The notes under the pieces were generated by a model. It saw nothing but the letters and a program-made list of their open reading frames with translations, was not told the origin of the DNA and searched no databases. Positions 15,779 to 23,623 of a stretch of DNA of 64,000 bases are shown one piece after another. The stretch's first letter is position 1; each line of letters starts with the position of its first letter. Both the position numbers and the translations under genes were made by a program. Source of the stretch: Hyphomicrobium sp. (GTDB lineage: Bacteria > Pseudomonadota > Alphaproteobacteria > Rhizobiales > Hyphomicrobiaceae); assembly GCA_019751875.1 (NCBI GenBank), contig JAIEMV010000006.1:1-64000 (forward strand), read 5' to 3'.

Positions 15779-18046
15779 ATGAGCATCGGCTTCGGCATTG
15801 AGAAGCTCGGCTCTTTTGCCGTGCGCTTTCCCAGAACTGTCGTCGCGGCCATCGTTCTGTCTCTCCCCCTCTTTCTTGTCGCGGCAGCTCAACTCACCTT
15901 TTCGAGCGACATTCGCGACCTCTTCCGATCAAGTGAAAACGCCTTTGCAACCCTGGATGCCTTGGAGTCGCACTTCCCCGCTTCCGCGCATGACCTTCAA
16001 TTGGTGATCGGCAATGGAGATCTGTTGTCGGCCGAGGGCATTCGAGTGCTGCACAAGCTTGATGCCGCCTTGAAGGCACTTAATGGCGTTCAAGGTGTAA
16101 CCTCGATTTTCTCGGTGCCGGCGCGGCCCGGCGCCGACGGTGCAAACAGCGGCTCCATGGTCACTGCAGACCTTCAGGAGCACGCAGTCAAGAATCCGCT
16201 CCTTCGCGGAGTTCTGGTCTCGGAAGGCCACGACAACGCACTGTTTCTCATCCGCCTAAAGCAAGAGGCAAGGACGATCGGTGAAATGCGCCAAGCCGTG
16301 GCAGCGGTCCGGACAGCCGTCGGCGATTCACTGGAGGGAACCGGCTACTCGTCCGGCTTGACCGGCCTTAGTGTTCTTAAGATAGAAATTATTGGCGCGT
16401 TACAGCGCGACCAGAACATTTTCCGTGTGTCCGCCTTTATTGTCGTTCTCGCTGCCTCAGCGCTCCTCTTTCGACGCTTCTCGTACGTCGTCATAGCGAC
16501 CCTCCCGGCTGCTGTCGCCATTGCATGGCTTTCGGGCGGGATGTGGCTTGCGGGTCAGGACATCAACGTTCTAACCAGTGTGGTCCCGACCATCGTGCTT
16601 GTGATCGCTTTCTCCGACAGTGTGCACCTTCTGTTCGAGGTTCGACGCGGCGTCGCTAGAGGGCTGGACGTTCAAGCTGCCGTTTCCGGTTCAGTGACAC
16701 GCGTAGGGCCGGCTTGTGTCCTAACGTCGTTCACCACGGTTCTGGCCTTGAGTTCGCTCGCCCTCGTCGACCACCCGTTCATCGCACAGTTTGGACTTTC
16801 CGCCGCCGCCGGCGCGGTGCTCGCTCTCATCAGTGTCCTTCTTATGGTGCCTGCACTATCGGTTCTCATGATACGTGAGCGGGAAGGCGGGAACCAAGGC
16901 GCCGCCGAGGATCCCGTGCTGTCCGCATTGGAACGCGTATCTGCGATGTGTGCCTCGATCAGCATAGCAAATCCACGCGTGCTGACAGCGAGCGGTTTGG
17001 TGATCGTCGCCGTCGGAGCCGTCGCCGCCTTTCAGAACGAGCCGGAGTACCGCTATTCGGACAATCTCCCGCAGAGCAGCGGCGCCTCGCAAGCCATCCA
17101 AACCATCGAGGACAAGTTCGGCGGAGCCAACACACTGCGTGTCTTGATCGACTGGCCGGATGACTATGACGTTGGATCCTTCGAGACGCTCGATGTCATT
17201 AAGTCAGTTCACGATTCCGTCGCCAAGCTTCCGCAGGTCTCGGGCGTCACCTCGCTCTATAGTCTTGCGTCCTGGCTGGCCGACGGAGGTTCACCTGGTC
17301 TTGCGCTCCTTAGGTTTGCGAAGACCGACACCGGTGAGGACGTGGCCGCGCGCTTCATATCTTCAAAGGCTACTGAGGCACTTGTCACAGCTCAATTGCC
17401 CGACCTACCTGCACATCGCGTTGTGGATCTGATTGATGGCCTTGAGGCAAAGCTGGCTGAAGTCGAGAAAGCTCACATGGGCGTCACTTTTCGGGTTACC
17501 GGAGTTGCAGTGGTCACAGCTCGCGCCAGCTATAAGATGATCAACGAACTCAACCGCTCTCTCTTTATTGCCGTCACCATCGTTATCGGCCTTCTAGCTG
17601 TCGCACTGTCAGGCGTGCACTACGCTGTGGTGAGTGTTCTTCCTAATGCAGTGCCCATCCTGGCCGGCAGCCTCTACCTCTATATCACAGGACAGGGCCT
17701 TCAATTTACATCATTGGTTGCGTTCACGGTCGGCTTCGGTTTGGCAGTCGACAGCACGATTCATCTGCTCAACCGGTATCGCTTGAATCAGGAGACCTGC
17801 CGTTCATCTGACGAGGCTTTGTTTGGCGCGCTTCGGGATGTCGGCCCGGTGGTCATCATCAGTACAGTTGTTATTGCGGGGGGGCTGGCGACGACCTTGC
17901 TCAGCAGCATGCCGATGGTGCGCCTTTATGGGACGATGGCGGTGATGGTGCTTCTCATCTCGCTCCTCGCGAACCTGTTTCTGCTGCCGGCCTCCATCGA
18001 GACCTACGAGAGGGTCTCTGGTTCGCGCGCTGTTAAACAGCAATGA
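15779..18046 (+). CDS. MMPL/RND-superfamily exporter
   Basis: A 755-aa inner-membrane transporter. It has the two-fold MMPL layout: a first helix (about 17-38), a periplasmic domain, helices 2-6 (about 210-365), then a second set of helix 7 (about 395-415), periplasmic domain and helices 8-12. The sterol-sensing-like stretch VLVIAFSDSVHLLFEVRR and its counterpart TVGFGLAVDSTIHLLNRYR carry the Asp residues expected for proton relay. GGCAGGAGCCGG precedes the ATG. Homologues move lipids or hydrophobic small molecules, such as hopanoid transporters. No adaptor gene is adjacent, as is usual for this branch. Confidence 0.88.
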   Translation: MSIGFGIEKLGSFAVRFPRTVVAAIVLSLPLFLVAAAQLTFSSDIRDLFRSSENAFATLDALESHFPASAHDLQLVIGNGDLLSAEGIRVLHKLDAALKALNGVQGVTSIFSVPARPGADGANSGSMVTADLQEHAVKNPLLRGVLVSEGHDNALFLIRLKQEARTIGEMRQAVAAVRTAVGDSLEGTGYSSGLTGLSVLKIEIIGALQRDQNIFRVSAFIVVLAASALLFRRFSYVVIATLPAAVAIAWLSGGMWLAGQDINVLTSVVPTIVLVIAFSDSVHLLFEVRRGVARGLDVQAAVSGSVTRVGPACVLTSFTTVLALSSLALVDHPFIAQFGLSAAAGAVLALISVLLMVPALSVLMIREREGGNQGAAEDPVLSALERVSAMCASISIANPRVLTASGLVIVAVGAVAAFQNEPEYRYSDNLPQSSGASQAIQTIEDKFGGANTLRVLIDWPDDYDVGSFETLDVIKSVHDSVAKLPQVSGVTSLYSLASWLADGGSPGLALLRFAKTDTGEDVAARFISSKATEALVTAQLPDLPAHRVVDLIDGLEAKLAEVEKAHMGVTFRVTGVAVVTARASYKMINELNRSLFIAVTIVIGLLAVALSGVHYAVVSVLPNAVPILAGSLYLYITGQGLQFTSLVAFTVGFGLAVDSTIHLLNRYRLNQETCRSSDEALFGALRDVGPVVIISTVVIAGGLATTLLSSMPMVRLYGTMAVMVLLISLLANLFLLPASIETYERVSGSRAVKQQ

Positions 18047-18052
18047 GGGGCC

Positions 18053-18274
18053 ATGCGGCATATCTTCAATCCCAAGCAGCTCAAGATCATGCGCGCCGCA
18101 TTCGATCGCGCGCACAAAGAGGTGCCCGATGCTGCGGCAGAAGTGATCGCCTCCAGGATCATTGCCGCTGCGGGTCGCGGCGAGATGGACTTTGAGCACT
18201 TATTCCTGATCGGGACAGGCAAGCTGGAGCGCCTACCTACACCTGACACCGGTAAGATCTCTCAATACGTGTAG
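18053..18274 (+). CDS. Small conserved hypothetical protein
   Basis: A 73-aa soluble, mostly helical protein starting 6 bp after the exporter gene, so probably co-transcribed. Features are an N-terminal MRHIFNPKQLKIMRAAFDRAHKEV and a central VIASRIIAAAGRGEMDFEHLFLIGTGKLE, reminiscent of short DUFs common in Rhizobiales. No catalytic motif is seen. I do not recognise a named family. Confidence 0.65.
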   Translation: MRHIFNPKQLKIMRAAFDRAHKEVPDAAAEVIASRIIAAAGRGEMDFEHLFLIGTGKLERLPTPDTGKISQYV

Positions 18275-18380
18275 GGAGTAGAGGGCGTTTTGTCCTTCAC
18301 CAAGATCGATGCCTGAATCGTTCCCGGAAGCCTTGCAGACCTCTTGAAACATGTCCAACTCTGCCGCCTCGTTGGGTTCA

Positions 18381-18417
18381 GCTTCTGGCCCAATGCGTCA
18401 TAGCAGCGATGTCCGCT
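18381..18417. repeat. Dispersed 37-bp sequence, copy 1
   Basis: GCTTCTGGCCCAATGCGTCA..., nearly identical (33 of 37 by eye, with one gap) to 22263-22298. Similar short phrases are common in intergenic DNA of Rhizobiales (from general knowledge) and look like debris of a larger dispersed element. Confidence 0.55.
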
Positions 18418-18459
18418 CCCTAACCTGGAGCTGCTACTTCCTGCTTCAAGCCAGTCGAT

Positions 18460-18547
18460 TGAGGAATTGACGATCTTGAGAGAGGAAGTGGCTCGGGCAC
18501 GGGCGGCACAACATCACCCGGAACGGCCGAAGTACTGGTCGATTTGA
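18460..18547 (+). pseudogene. C-terminal fragment of a small RHH-type protein
   Basis: A coding-like fragment without a start reads SIEELTILREEVARARAAQ...PKYWSI then TGA. The same C-terminus (LREEEARARE...LKDWSV, stop) occurs in the longer remnant at 25663-25854, which also keeps a ribbon-helix-helix-like helix pair. This is therefore the tail of a CopG-like DNA-binding protein. The rest of the gap 18275-18717 shows only the dispersed repeat and no other gene. Confidence 0.5.
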
Positions 18548-18717
18548 ACTCGTTGCGCCGTTCGGCACCGAGTATTCCACTCGCTTATGTGTGGAAACTG
18601 CAATCGAATTGGCGCGGATTGCAACATGCCGGAACCGGATGATTAAACACCGCGTTGAGGCAGCTGGGGCAGCAGGCCTGCAAACCTTGAGGTGGCGCAA
18701 TAGACCGGGAGACGACG

Positions 18718-19266
18718 ATGTCACGAAACCCGTCCGGACAACCCAGCGACGAAGCGGACAAGAAGCAACTCGAAATGGCCAAAGAGGAGGGCGAGGCATA
18801 TCACCGCTCGCTTCTCTACATGGCAAATGAAGTCGCGGACACAGGGGGGCAGCAGCACTGTGGGGATTACATCGTCGCCTATGCCCTGGAGAAGGCTGAA
18901 GGAATGTACGTGCTTCACTCGGAAGGTAAGTTCGAGTGGGTTGAGCCATCGGAGGAGAATTGCCATCTGGAAATCTCGGTCAGCGATGCAGGCGACAAGC
19001 GTTTCATTCCACACCTCTACATCGAAGCGAGATTGACCGCGTCTGATGGGGAGCAAATGGGTCCGTTTGAGATGCCCTTCCTGTGGCATCCGGGACTATT
19101 TCATTACGGGCGGAACATTAGGGTGCCCGGCGCGGGTTGCTACACGCTGCACGTTCGCATAGCGCCACCGCATTTTATGCGTCACGATAGGACGAACGGT
19201 CAGCGCTATGCACACACAGTTTGTGCTGAATTCAAGCAAGTTCCGATTAAGACGGGGCAAGAATAA
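18718..19266 (+). CDS. P19/Tpd-like iron transport protein
   Basis: A 182-aa protein similar to the iron transporter family typified by Campylobacter P19 and Tpd proteins. Recognised parts are FIPHLYIEARLTASDG, PFLWHPGLFHYGRNIRVPGAGCYTLHVRI and PPHFMRHD, which form the immunoglobulin-like copper/iron-binding fold. Family members bind Cu or Fe through Met and His; HYGRN and MRHD are kept. Unlike P19 it has no visible signal peptide: the N-terminus (SRNPSGQPSDEADKKQ) is polar, so either the start differs or the protein is cytosolic. No FTR1-type permease gene is adjacent. The ATG follows GGGAGACGACG. Confidence 0.7.
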   Translation: MSRNPSGQPSDEADKKQLEMAKEEGEAYHRSLLYMANEVADTGGQQHCGDYIVAYALEKAEGMYVLHSEGKFEWVEPSEENCHLEISVSDAGDKRFIPHLYIEARLTASDGEQMGPFEMPFLWHPGLFHYGRNIRVPGAGCYTLHVRIAPPHFMRHDRTNGQRYAHTVCAEFKQVPIKTGQE

Positions 19267-19300
19267 TGTCGCCCTCATCAGTCGATGCGAGGCTAGTCGT

Positions 19301-20785
19301 CTAAGCAGGCGGCGCGCACTCGTCAAGATCCTTCGTTGCAGGACCGTGGATGACGCGACCTTCGAGAGAAAAAATTGAACCGTGACAGGGGCAGTCCCAC
19401 GTCTTGTCGGCATTATTCCAAGTCACCGTGCAGCCAGCATGCGTGCACGCTGCAGAAAGGGCTCTCACAATTCCACTTTCGGTCTTGTAAACGGCCAGTT
19501 TTTTGTCGCCTGTACTCACAATGGCGCCGTCTCCCGCCTGAATGGCGGCCACGCTCGATTGTTCTTTTCGAATATGGCTGGCAGTGTGACCAATGTCCTG
19601 CGCCTTACGACATGGGTCGAACACCGAACCAATTGCTGGTCGCCGACCGGCGATTTGTTCAGCAATAAGCAGCCCAGCGGCGGTTCCATTTGTAATGCCC
19701 CAGGCGTTGAACCCAGTGGCAACGTATAGTCTGTCATTTTGACCTGAGAGCTCTCCTGCAAATGGAAGACGGTCTTGAGTATCATAGTCTTCATTCGTCC
19801 ATCGCCAGAGCAATTTCCCAACTTCAAAATGTTCGCGCACCCAGTGTTCTAGTTCGTGGATCCGGCGGGCGACGTCCAATTCGTGTCCGGTGTCGAACTT
19901 AGGACTGAGGGCGATCAGAAAAAGTCCGTCCTCGTCCCAGCCGGTCCGCAATGAACGACACGGCCCATTTCGTGAGACGAACATGCCGTTCGGGGCGCGT
20001 TCGGCAGAGATTCGGAAAGCCGCAGCAACGTGGCTTCGCGGATTTGTTAAGACTGTGAAATCGGGCTCTCCAGCAAACGGAATGTTCGTTGCTTGAACCA
20101 CGTGATCAGCGGTGACGGCACCACTATCGGTTTTAACCCTCCAGCGACCATCAGATTTCGAGACTCCGACGGCCCGTGAATATTCAAACAACCTGCCGCC
20201 TGCGCGTTCGAAGACGTTCGCCAGACCTATCATATACTGTGCCGGATTGAATTGTGCTTGCCGCGTGAAGCGAAGACCGCCTCCGGTGGCAAACGGTAAT
20301 GGCACCCGATCGACGATATCCGCCTCGAGCCCTAACTCCAGAGCCGCTTCTGCCTCCGCTTCGAGTTCGTAGAGGCCTTCGCGATCCACGCCGATCCAAA
20401 CAAATGCCGATCTCTCTTCAAGACAGCACTGGATGTTGTTTGAAGCTATCGTGGTCTCGATGAACCGAAAGCCATCTTGATTTGCATCGACGTAGAGCTG
20501 TGCTTTTTCGCGGCCAACAGTATCCATCAAGTACCTGTAGATGAGGCCGTGCTGTGTAGTGATTTTGGCCGTTGAGCGTCCTGTCACTTGACGGCCGATC
20601 TGACGACCTTCCAAGAGTGCAACCGAAGAGCCCGATCTCACAGCTTCAAGCGCCGTCGTCAGGCCTACGATGCCGCCGCCGATCACGGCGACGTCTACTG
20701 ATAGCTTCTCCTGAAGTTGCGGATAGCTCGTGCTGGGATGATTGCCCGTCCAGGGACTTTCAGGTCGACCATCAAGCGCGTGCAT
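19301..20785 (-). CDS. FAD-dependent oxidoreductase with C-terminal Rieske domain
   Basis: A 494-aa two-domain enzyme. The N-terminal DAO-type FAD domain begins with the dinucleotide motif VAVIGGGIVGLTTA. The last 100 residues are a Rieske domain with both ligand pairs, C447-x-H449 and C465-x-x-H468 (CTHAGC...CPCHGS), binding a [2Fe-2S] cluster. The chosen ATG has GAGAG seven bases upstream; an earlier start at 20833 is possible. Homologues are widespread in bacteria and usually described as Rieske-containing glycine/D-amino-acid-oxidase-like proteins of unproven substrate. It is convergent with the P19-like gene and separated from it by 34 bp. Confidence 0.88.
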   Translation of the reverse strand: MHALDGRPESPWTGNHPSTSYPQLQEKLSVDVAVIGGGIVGLTTALEAVRSGSSVALLEGRQIGRQVTGRSTAKITTQHGLIYRYLMDTVGREKAQLYVDANQDGFRFIETTIASNNIQCCLEERSAFVWIGVDREGLYELEAEAEAALELGLEADIVDRVPLPFATGGGLRFTRQAQFNPAQYMIGLANVFERAGGRLFEYSRAVGVSKSDGRWRVKTDSGAVTADHVVQATNIPFAGEPDFTVLTNPRSHVAAAFRISAERAPNGMFVSRNGPCRSLRTGWDEDGLFLIALSPKFDTGHELDVARRIHELEHWVREHFEVGKLLWRWTNEDYDTQDRLPFAGELSGQNDRLYVATGFNAWGITNGTAAGLLIAEQIAGRRPAIGSVFDPCRKAQDIGHTASHIRKEQSSVAAIQAGDGAIVSTGDKKLAVYKTESGIVRALSAACTHAGCTVTWNNADKTWDCPCHGSIFSLEGRVIHGPATKDLDECAPPA

Positions 20786-20995
20786 TATAATTCTCTCATT
20801 TGAGTTCAGCCATTTCAACATGCGGCTTGGCAATGCGTTGCATCAGACAGGAGAACTGAAGTTAGGTGCTGGTTGACAGCGCTAGACGGCTGCGTATTGG
20901 AGCGGTTGCAGGCTGCGAGTAAAATCGCGAGGACGGAGTTCCGACGTGCTAAACAGAGGCGCACAGACTCGCTCGTAATCGTGCAGACCCGCTTT

Positions 20996-21709
20996 CTAAG
21001 TGTTTGCCCGTTGTCCTGAGGGACGTTTCGGGACCGGAGCTATCTCCACCTCGATCGTCGAGTGGTCGATACCGAACTCTTCCCTGAGAAGTAGCTTTGC
21101 CGCCTCCACGGCGGCGCGGACGTCCGCTGTTGGGTGCAGCCGCAAATGCAAGGTCGCCAGTGATAGCCCCGGCTTGAGCGACCAGACATGAATGTGGTGC
21201 ACTCGGCCAACTTGCGGCAGTGCCGACAGTTGGCGTTCGATCTCGAGACTGTTGATCGCCTCGGGTGTTCCTTCGAGGAGGATATGACCGGAGCGACGGA
21301 CTATTTCCCATCCTGAGCCGGCGATAAGAACAGCAACGAAAACAGAAAGGAGTGGATCTATCGGGGTCCAGGCCGTGTAGCGGATCACCAGAGCGGCGGC
21401 AATGGCCGCGAGCGAGCCAATCAGGTCGCCCAGGACATGCGCCAACGCGCCCTGGACATTGAGATTGTCATCATCGCCGCGCAGGATAAGAAAGCCCGCT
21501 ACGTTCACCGCCAGTCCGAGCACGGCGATAACAAGCATAGGTCCGCTCATAATCTCCACGGGTTCGAAAAGGCGTATTCCGGCCTCCACAATGATCCACG
21601 CCGCGAGCGCAAGTAGTGCGATTCCGTTTGTAAACGCGGCGAGTACCTCGAGCCGAGCAAAACCGAACGTGCGCTGAGCGTCACGGGGACGGCGCGCGTC
21701 GCACCAAGA
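20996..21709 (-). pseudogene. Cation diffusion facilitator, 5'-truncated
   Basis: Most of a CzcD-like zinc/cadmium/cobalt exporter. Intact parts run from DAQRTFGFARLEVLAAFTNG through the metal-site helix LAHVLGDLIGS (His-x-x-x-Asp of helix 5), ADPLLS-like IDPLLSVFVA and the C-terminal cytoplasmic domain with HHIHVWSLKPG. The first two membrane helices, which hold the other two metal ligands, are missing. The frame is blocked by TGA at 21710-21712 and has no start codon before an internal GTG at 21589. It should be unable to transport. The break coincides with the 3' end of the neighbouring gene 21681-22016, so a deletion probably joined the two. Confidence 0.82.
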
Positions 21710-22016
21710 TCACCGCTCTTGCGAACATGGCAAGATAGCTGAGAAGCAGGCCCATGAAGGGAAAGCCTAGGTAAGCAACGAGAGTCTCTCCGACAACCGG
21801 CGCGAGGATGCCAAGATGAAGAGCGAGCTTCACTGCAGAGACACCACAAACGACGACGAAGAATAAATCGCCAACAAAGCGCAGACTTTTGACGGCGCGA
21901 AAGTAGTTGCCAAGAGGGCCGTTCGGAATGGGTGAGCCACACCAGAGAGAATACAGGGCAATAGGTAAGAGTAGAAAGACGAAGGAGTGCAGTGCAATCG
22001 CAATTGCGGTTAGCAT
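21681..22016 (-). CDS. Small membrane protein, 3' end at a probable deletion junction
   Basis: A 111-aa protein with three to four hydrophobic helices (about 4-22, 47-68, 72-88 and 89-104). It has a textbook start: GGAGG four bases before the ATG. The final residues (VRRAPSP, stop) are read out of frame through the truncated CDF transporter, so the original C-terminus may be lost. Function unknown. A longer frame to 22172 exists but its N-terminal extension looks non-coding. Confidence 0.6.
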   Translation of the reverse strand: MLTAIAIALHSFVFLLLPIALYSLWCGSPIPNGPLGNYFRAVKSLRFVGDLFFVVVCGVSAVKLALHLGILAPVVGETLVAYLGFPFMGLLLSYLAMFARAVILVRRAPSP

Positions 22017-22262
22017 GTTACCTCCACCTACGAAGCTCCATTCATTGAATGCAGAGCTGGCACTGTTGCAGTTTCCTACGTGACAGGTGATAGACGCGTC
22101 CGAGTCGCGATCATCTGGGGCAGATTGCACGGATGGCCTCATAAGCAGCGCTGACTCAAGCCCGACCGCCACTCGCTAGCGGGCGAGGCCCTGCAATCCG
22201 GCCCAACAGCCACCGCTAGAGGCCAGAGTACGCGGCTTCAGTATGTGCTTCTGGGAATGGCG

Positions 22263-22298
22263 GCTTCTGGCCAACGCGTCAAAGCAGTGATGTCCGCT
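22263..22298. repeat. Dispersed 37-bp sequence, copy 2
   Basis: Near copy of 18381-18417 with one base missing. It sits in a 535-bp stretch (22017-22552) that otherwise contains only the gene remnant at 22389-22496. Confidence 0.55.
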
Positions 22299-22388
22299 TT
22301 GGACTGTGAAAACCTCTAGTGCCGTCTAGGGAGATCGCCCTTCGCCACGTTGAGCATGATGCGCTGGGCTCTATAACATAGCGGTTAA

Positions 22389-22496
22389 GGTTGCCGTTTC
22401 TTCGCCTGAGCGAAGTAGTCTGTTCTGGTGCTTGTCTTCGAACGACGCGGCATGCGTCTTCCACCACGTATCTAACTTGATGGTCGTGTCCGTTCC
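22389..22496 (-). pseudogene. Decayed copy of the 12120-12530 gene family
   Basis: The minus strand reads GTDTTIKLDTWWKTHAASFE and continues DKHQNRLLRSGEE, colinear with the middle of the 136-aa protein at 12120-12530 (GTDTTITFDAWWKTHAALLE). Upstream and downstream the match disappears and no start or stop fits, so only about a quarter of the gene survives. It shows that this family once existed here in two copies. Confidence 0.75.
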
Positions 22497-22552
22497 CCCC
22501 GCGCGGCCTCGATGCAACCTCGGGCAAGGCAACAAGAAACTGTGTCAGCGCT

Positions 22553-23602
22553 TTAATCGTGTGGCACAATGAACTTGAAGACCTCGGCCGGCTTGAAGTT
22601 GGCCGTCTGGTTTCCTGCGATGTCCAGATTGCCGTCGAGTTGCAGCTTGCGAGCGCCGGACCCTTCCTTGAAATCGAGCTTGCTATAGTCGACCCACACG
22701 ATGCTCGGACTCTTCGTGTCTTGATAGAAGTAAACCTTGTTCTTCTGATCCGCCACGGTTAGCCAGAGCGTGTCGGCGATGTTCGGCTGCCCGGGTATTT
22801 TTATCCCGATGGGCACGCTGACATTGCGCATGACGCTGAAGACTGTGGCGACCGCCTCGCGCGGGTCAGCGGATTGCTTGGCTTCGTTGATGTAGTAGGA
22901 GGCACGAACGAAGCGGTCCGACGCACGATTGGTACCCGGCAGCATGATAGAGCCGCCGACAGTCTGCCAATACTTGTTCAAGCTAATCTGCTGATCGAAT
23001 GGCGGGGCGTTCGTCATCACCTGGTATTCTCTGCCATGGTGGATCACGAGCTTGCCTTCGAGATACTCGAAGATGGCTGAGTCACCCGATGCATCGCTTA
23101 TGGACAGATGCACCGTACCGGGCTCGCCGGTCGGAGCCTGGATGGCAACGACGCGGAATTCCTCCTTGCGCAAGCCTTCAACGGCTTCTGCAGTGGTGGC
23201 ATAGTTGTCGAGCACATATTGCACCCACGCCGAATTCGGCAGCGTTGGTCGCTTGTCATCGGGTCGTGCAGGCGGATACTCGGATTGCGGCAGGTACAGC
23301 AGGTTGGCGACTAGGCCCTTTTCATTCATGCCGTCTGCTGCAGCGCCTTCGTAGATCGTCGTGGCGACGCTGCCGTACTTGCTCTTCCAGGTAAAAGGCG
23401 TCTTGGTCCCGCTGTTGCGCTCTAGCCCGCGCGGGTAGAGCCACTGGTTCGTGTCCATGTCCGAGATGAACCAGTCCATGGTCCGACCCGTGACGGTCTG
23501 ACCATCTTTGCCGAAGTAGACGGCACGACTGCAGGCCATGGAAATATCTGGGACGACAATGGATGCGGACAGCAGAGCAACGCTCGCAATACGGCTTTTC
23601 AT
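22553..23602 (-). CDS. Exported linear amide C-N hydrolase (choloylglycine hydrolase family)
   Basis: A 349-aa Ntn-hydrolase of the penicillin V acylase/choloylglycine hydrolase family, cleaving linear amides such as N-acyl amino acids, bile-salt conjugates or acyl-homoserine lactones. A signal peptide runs to residue 23, and the nucleophile Cys24 (MA-CSRAVYFG) becomes the N-terminus after processing, as the family requires. Other conserved parts are GRTMDW (Arg and Asp of the active site), a later MTNAPPFDQQ (the Asn region) and TADQKNKVYFY-like strand. GAGGAAGCGTA precedes the ATG. It lies 21 bp after an exported amidohydrolase, forming a two-gene operon. Confidence 0.88.
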   Translation of the reverse strand: MKSRIASVALLSASIVVPDISMACSRAVYFGKDGQTVTGRTMDWFISDMDTNQWLYPRGLERNSGTKTPFTWKSKYGSVATTIYEGAAADGMNEKGLVANLLYLPQSEYPPARPDDKRPTLPNSAWVQYVLDNYATTAEAVEGLRKEEFRVVAIQAPTGEPGTVHLSISDASGDSAIFEYLEGKLVIHHGREYQVMTNAPPFDQQISLNKYWQTVGGSIMLPGTNRASDRFVRASYYINEAKQSADPREAVATVFSVMRNVSVPIGIKIPGQPNIADTLWLTVADQKNKVYFYQDTKSPSIVWVDYSKLDFKEGSGARKLQLDGNLDIAGNQTANFKPAEVFKFIVPHD

Positions 23603-23623
23603 TACGCTTCCTCAGTAGGGCTA

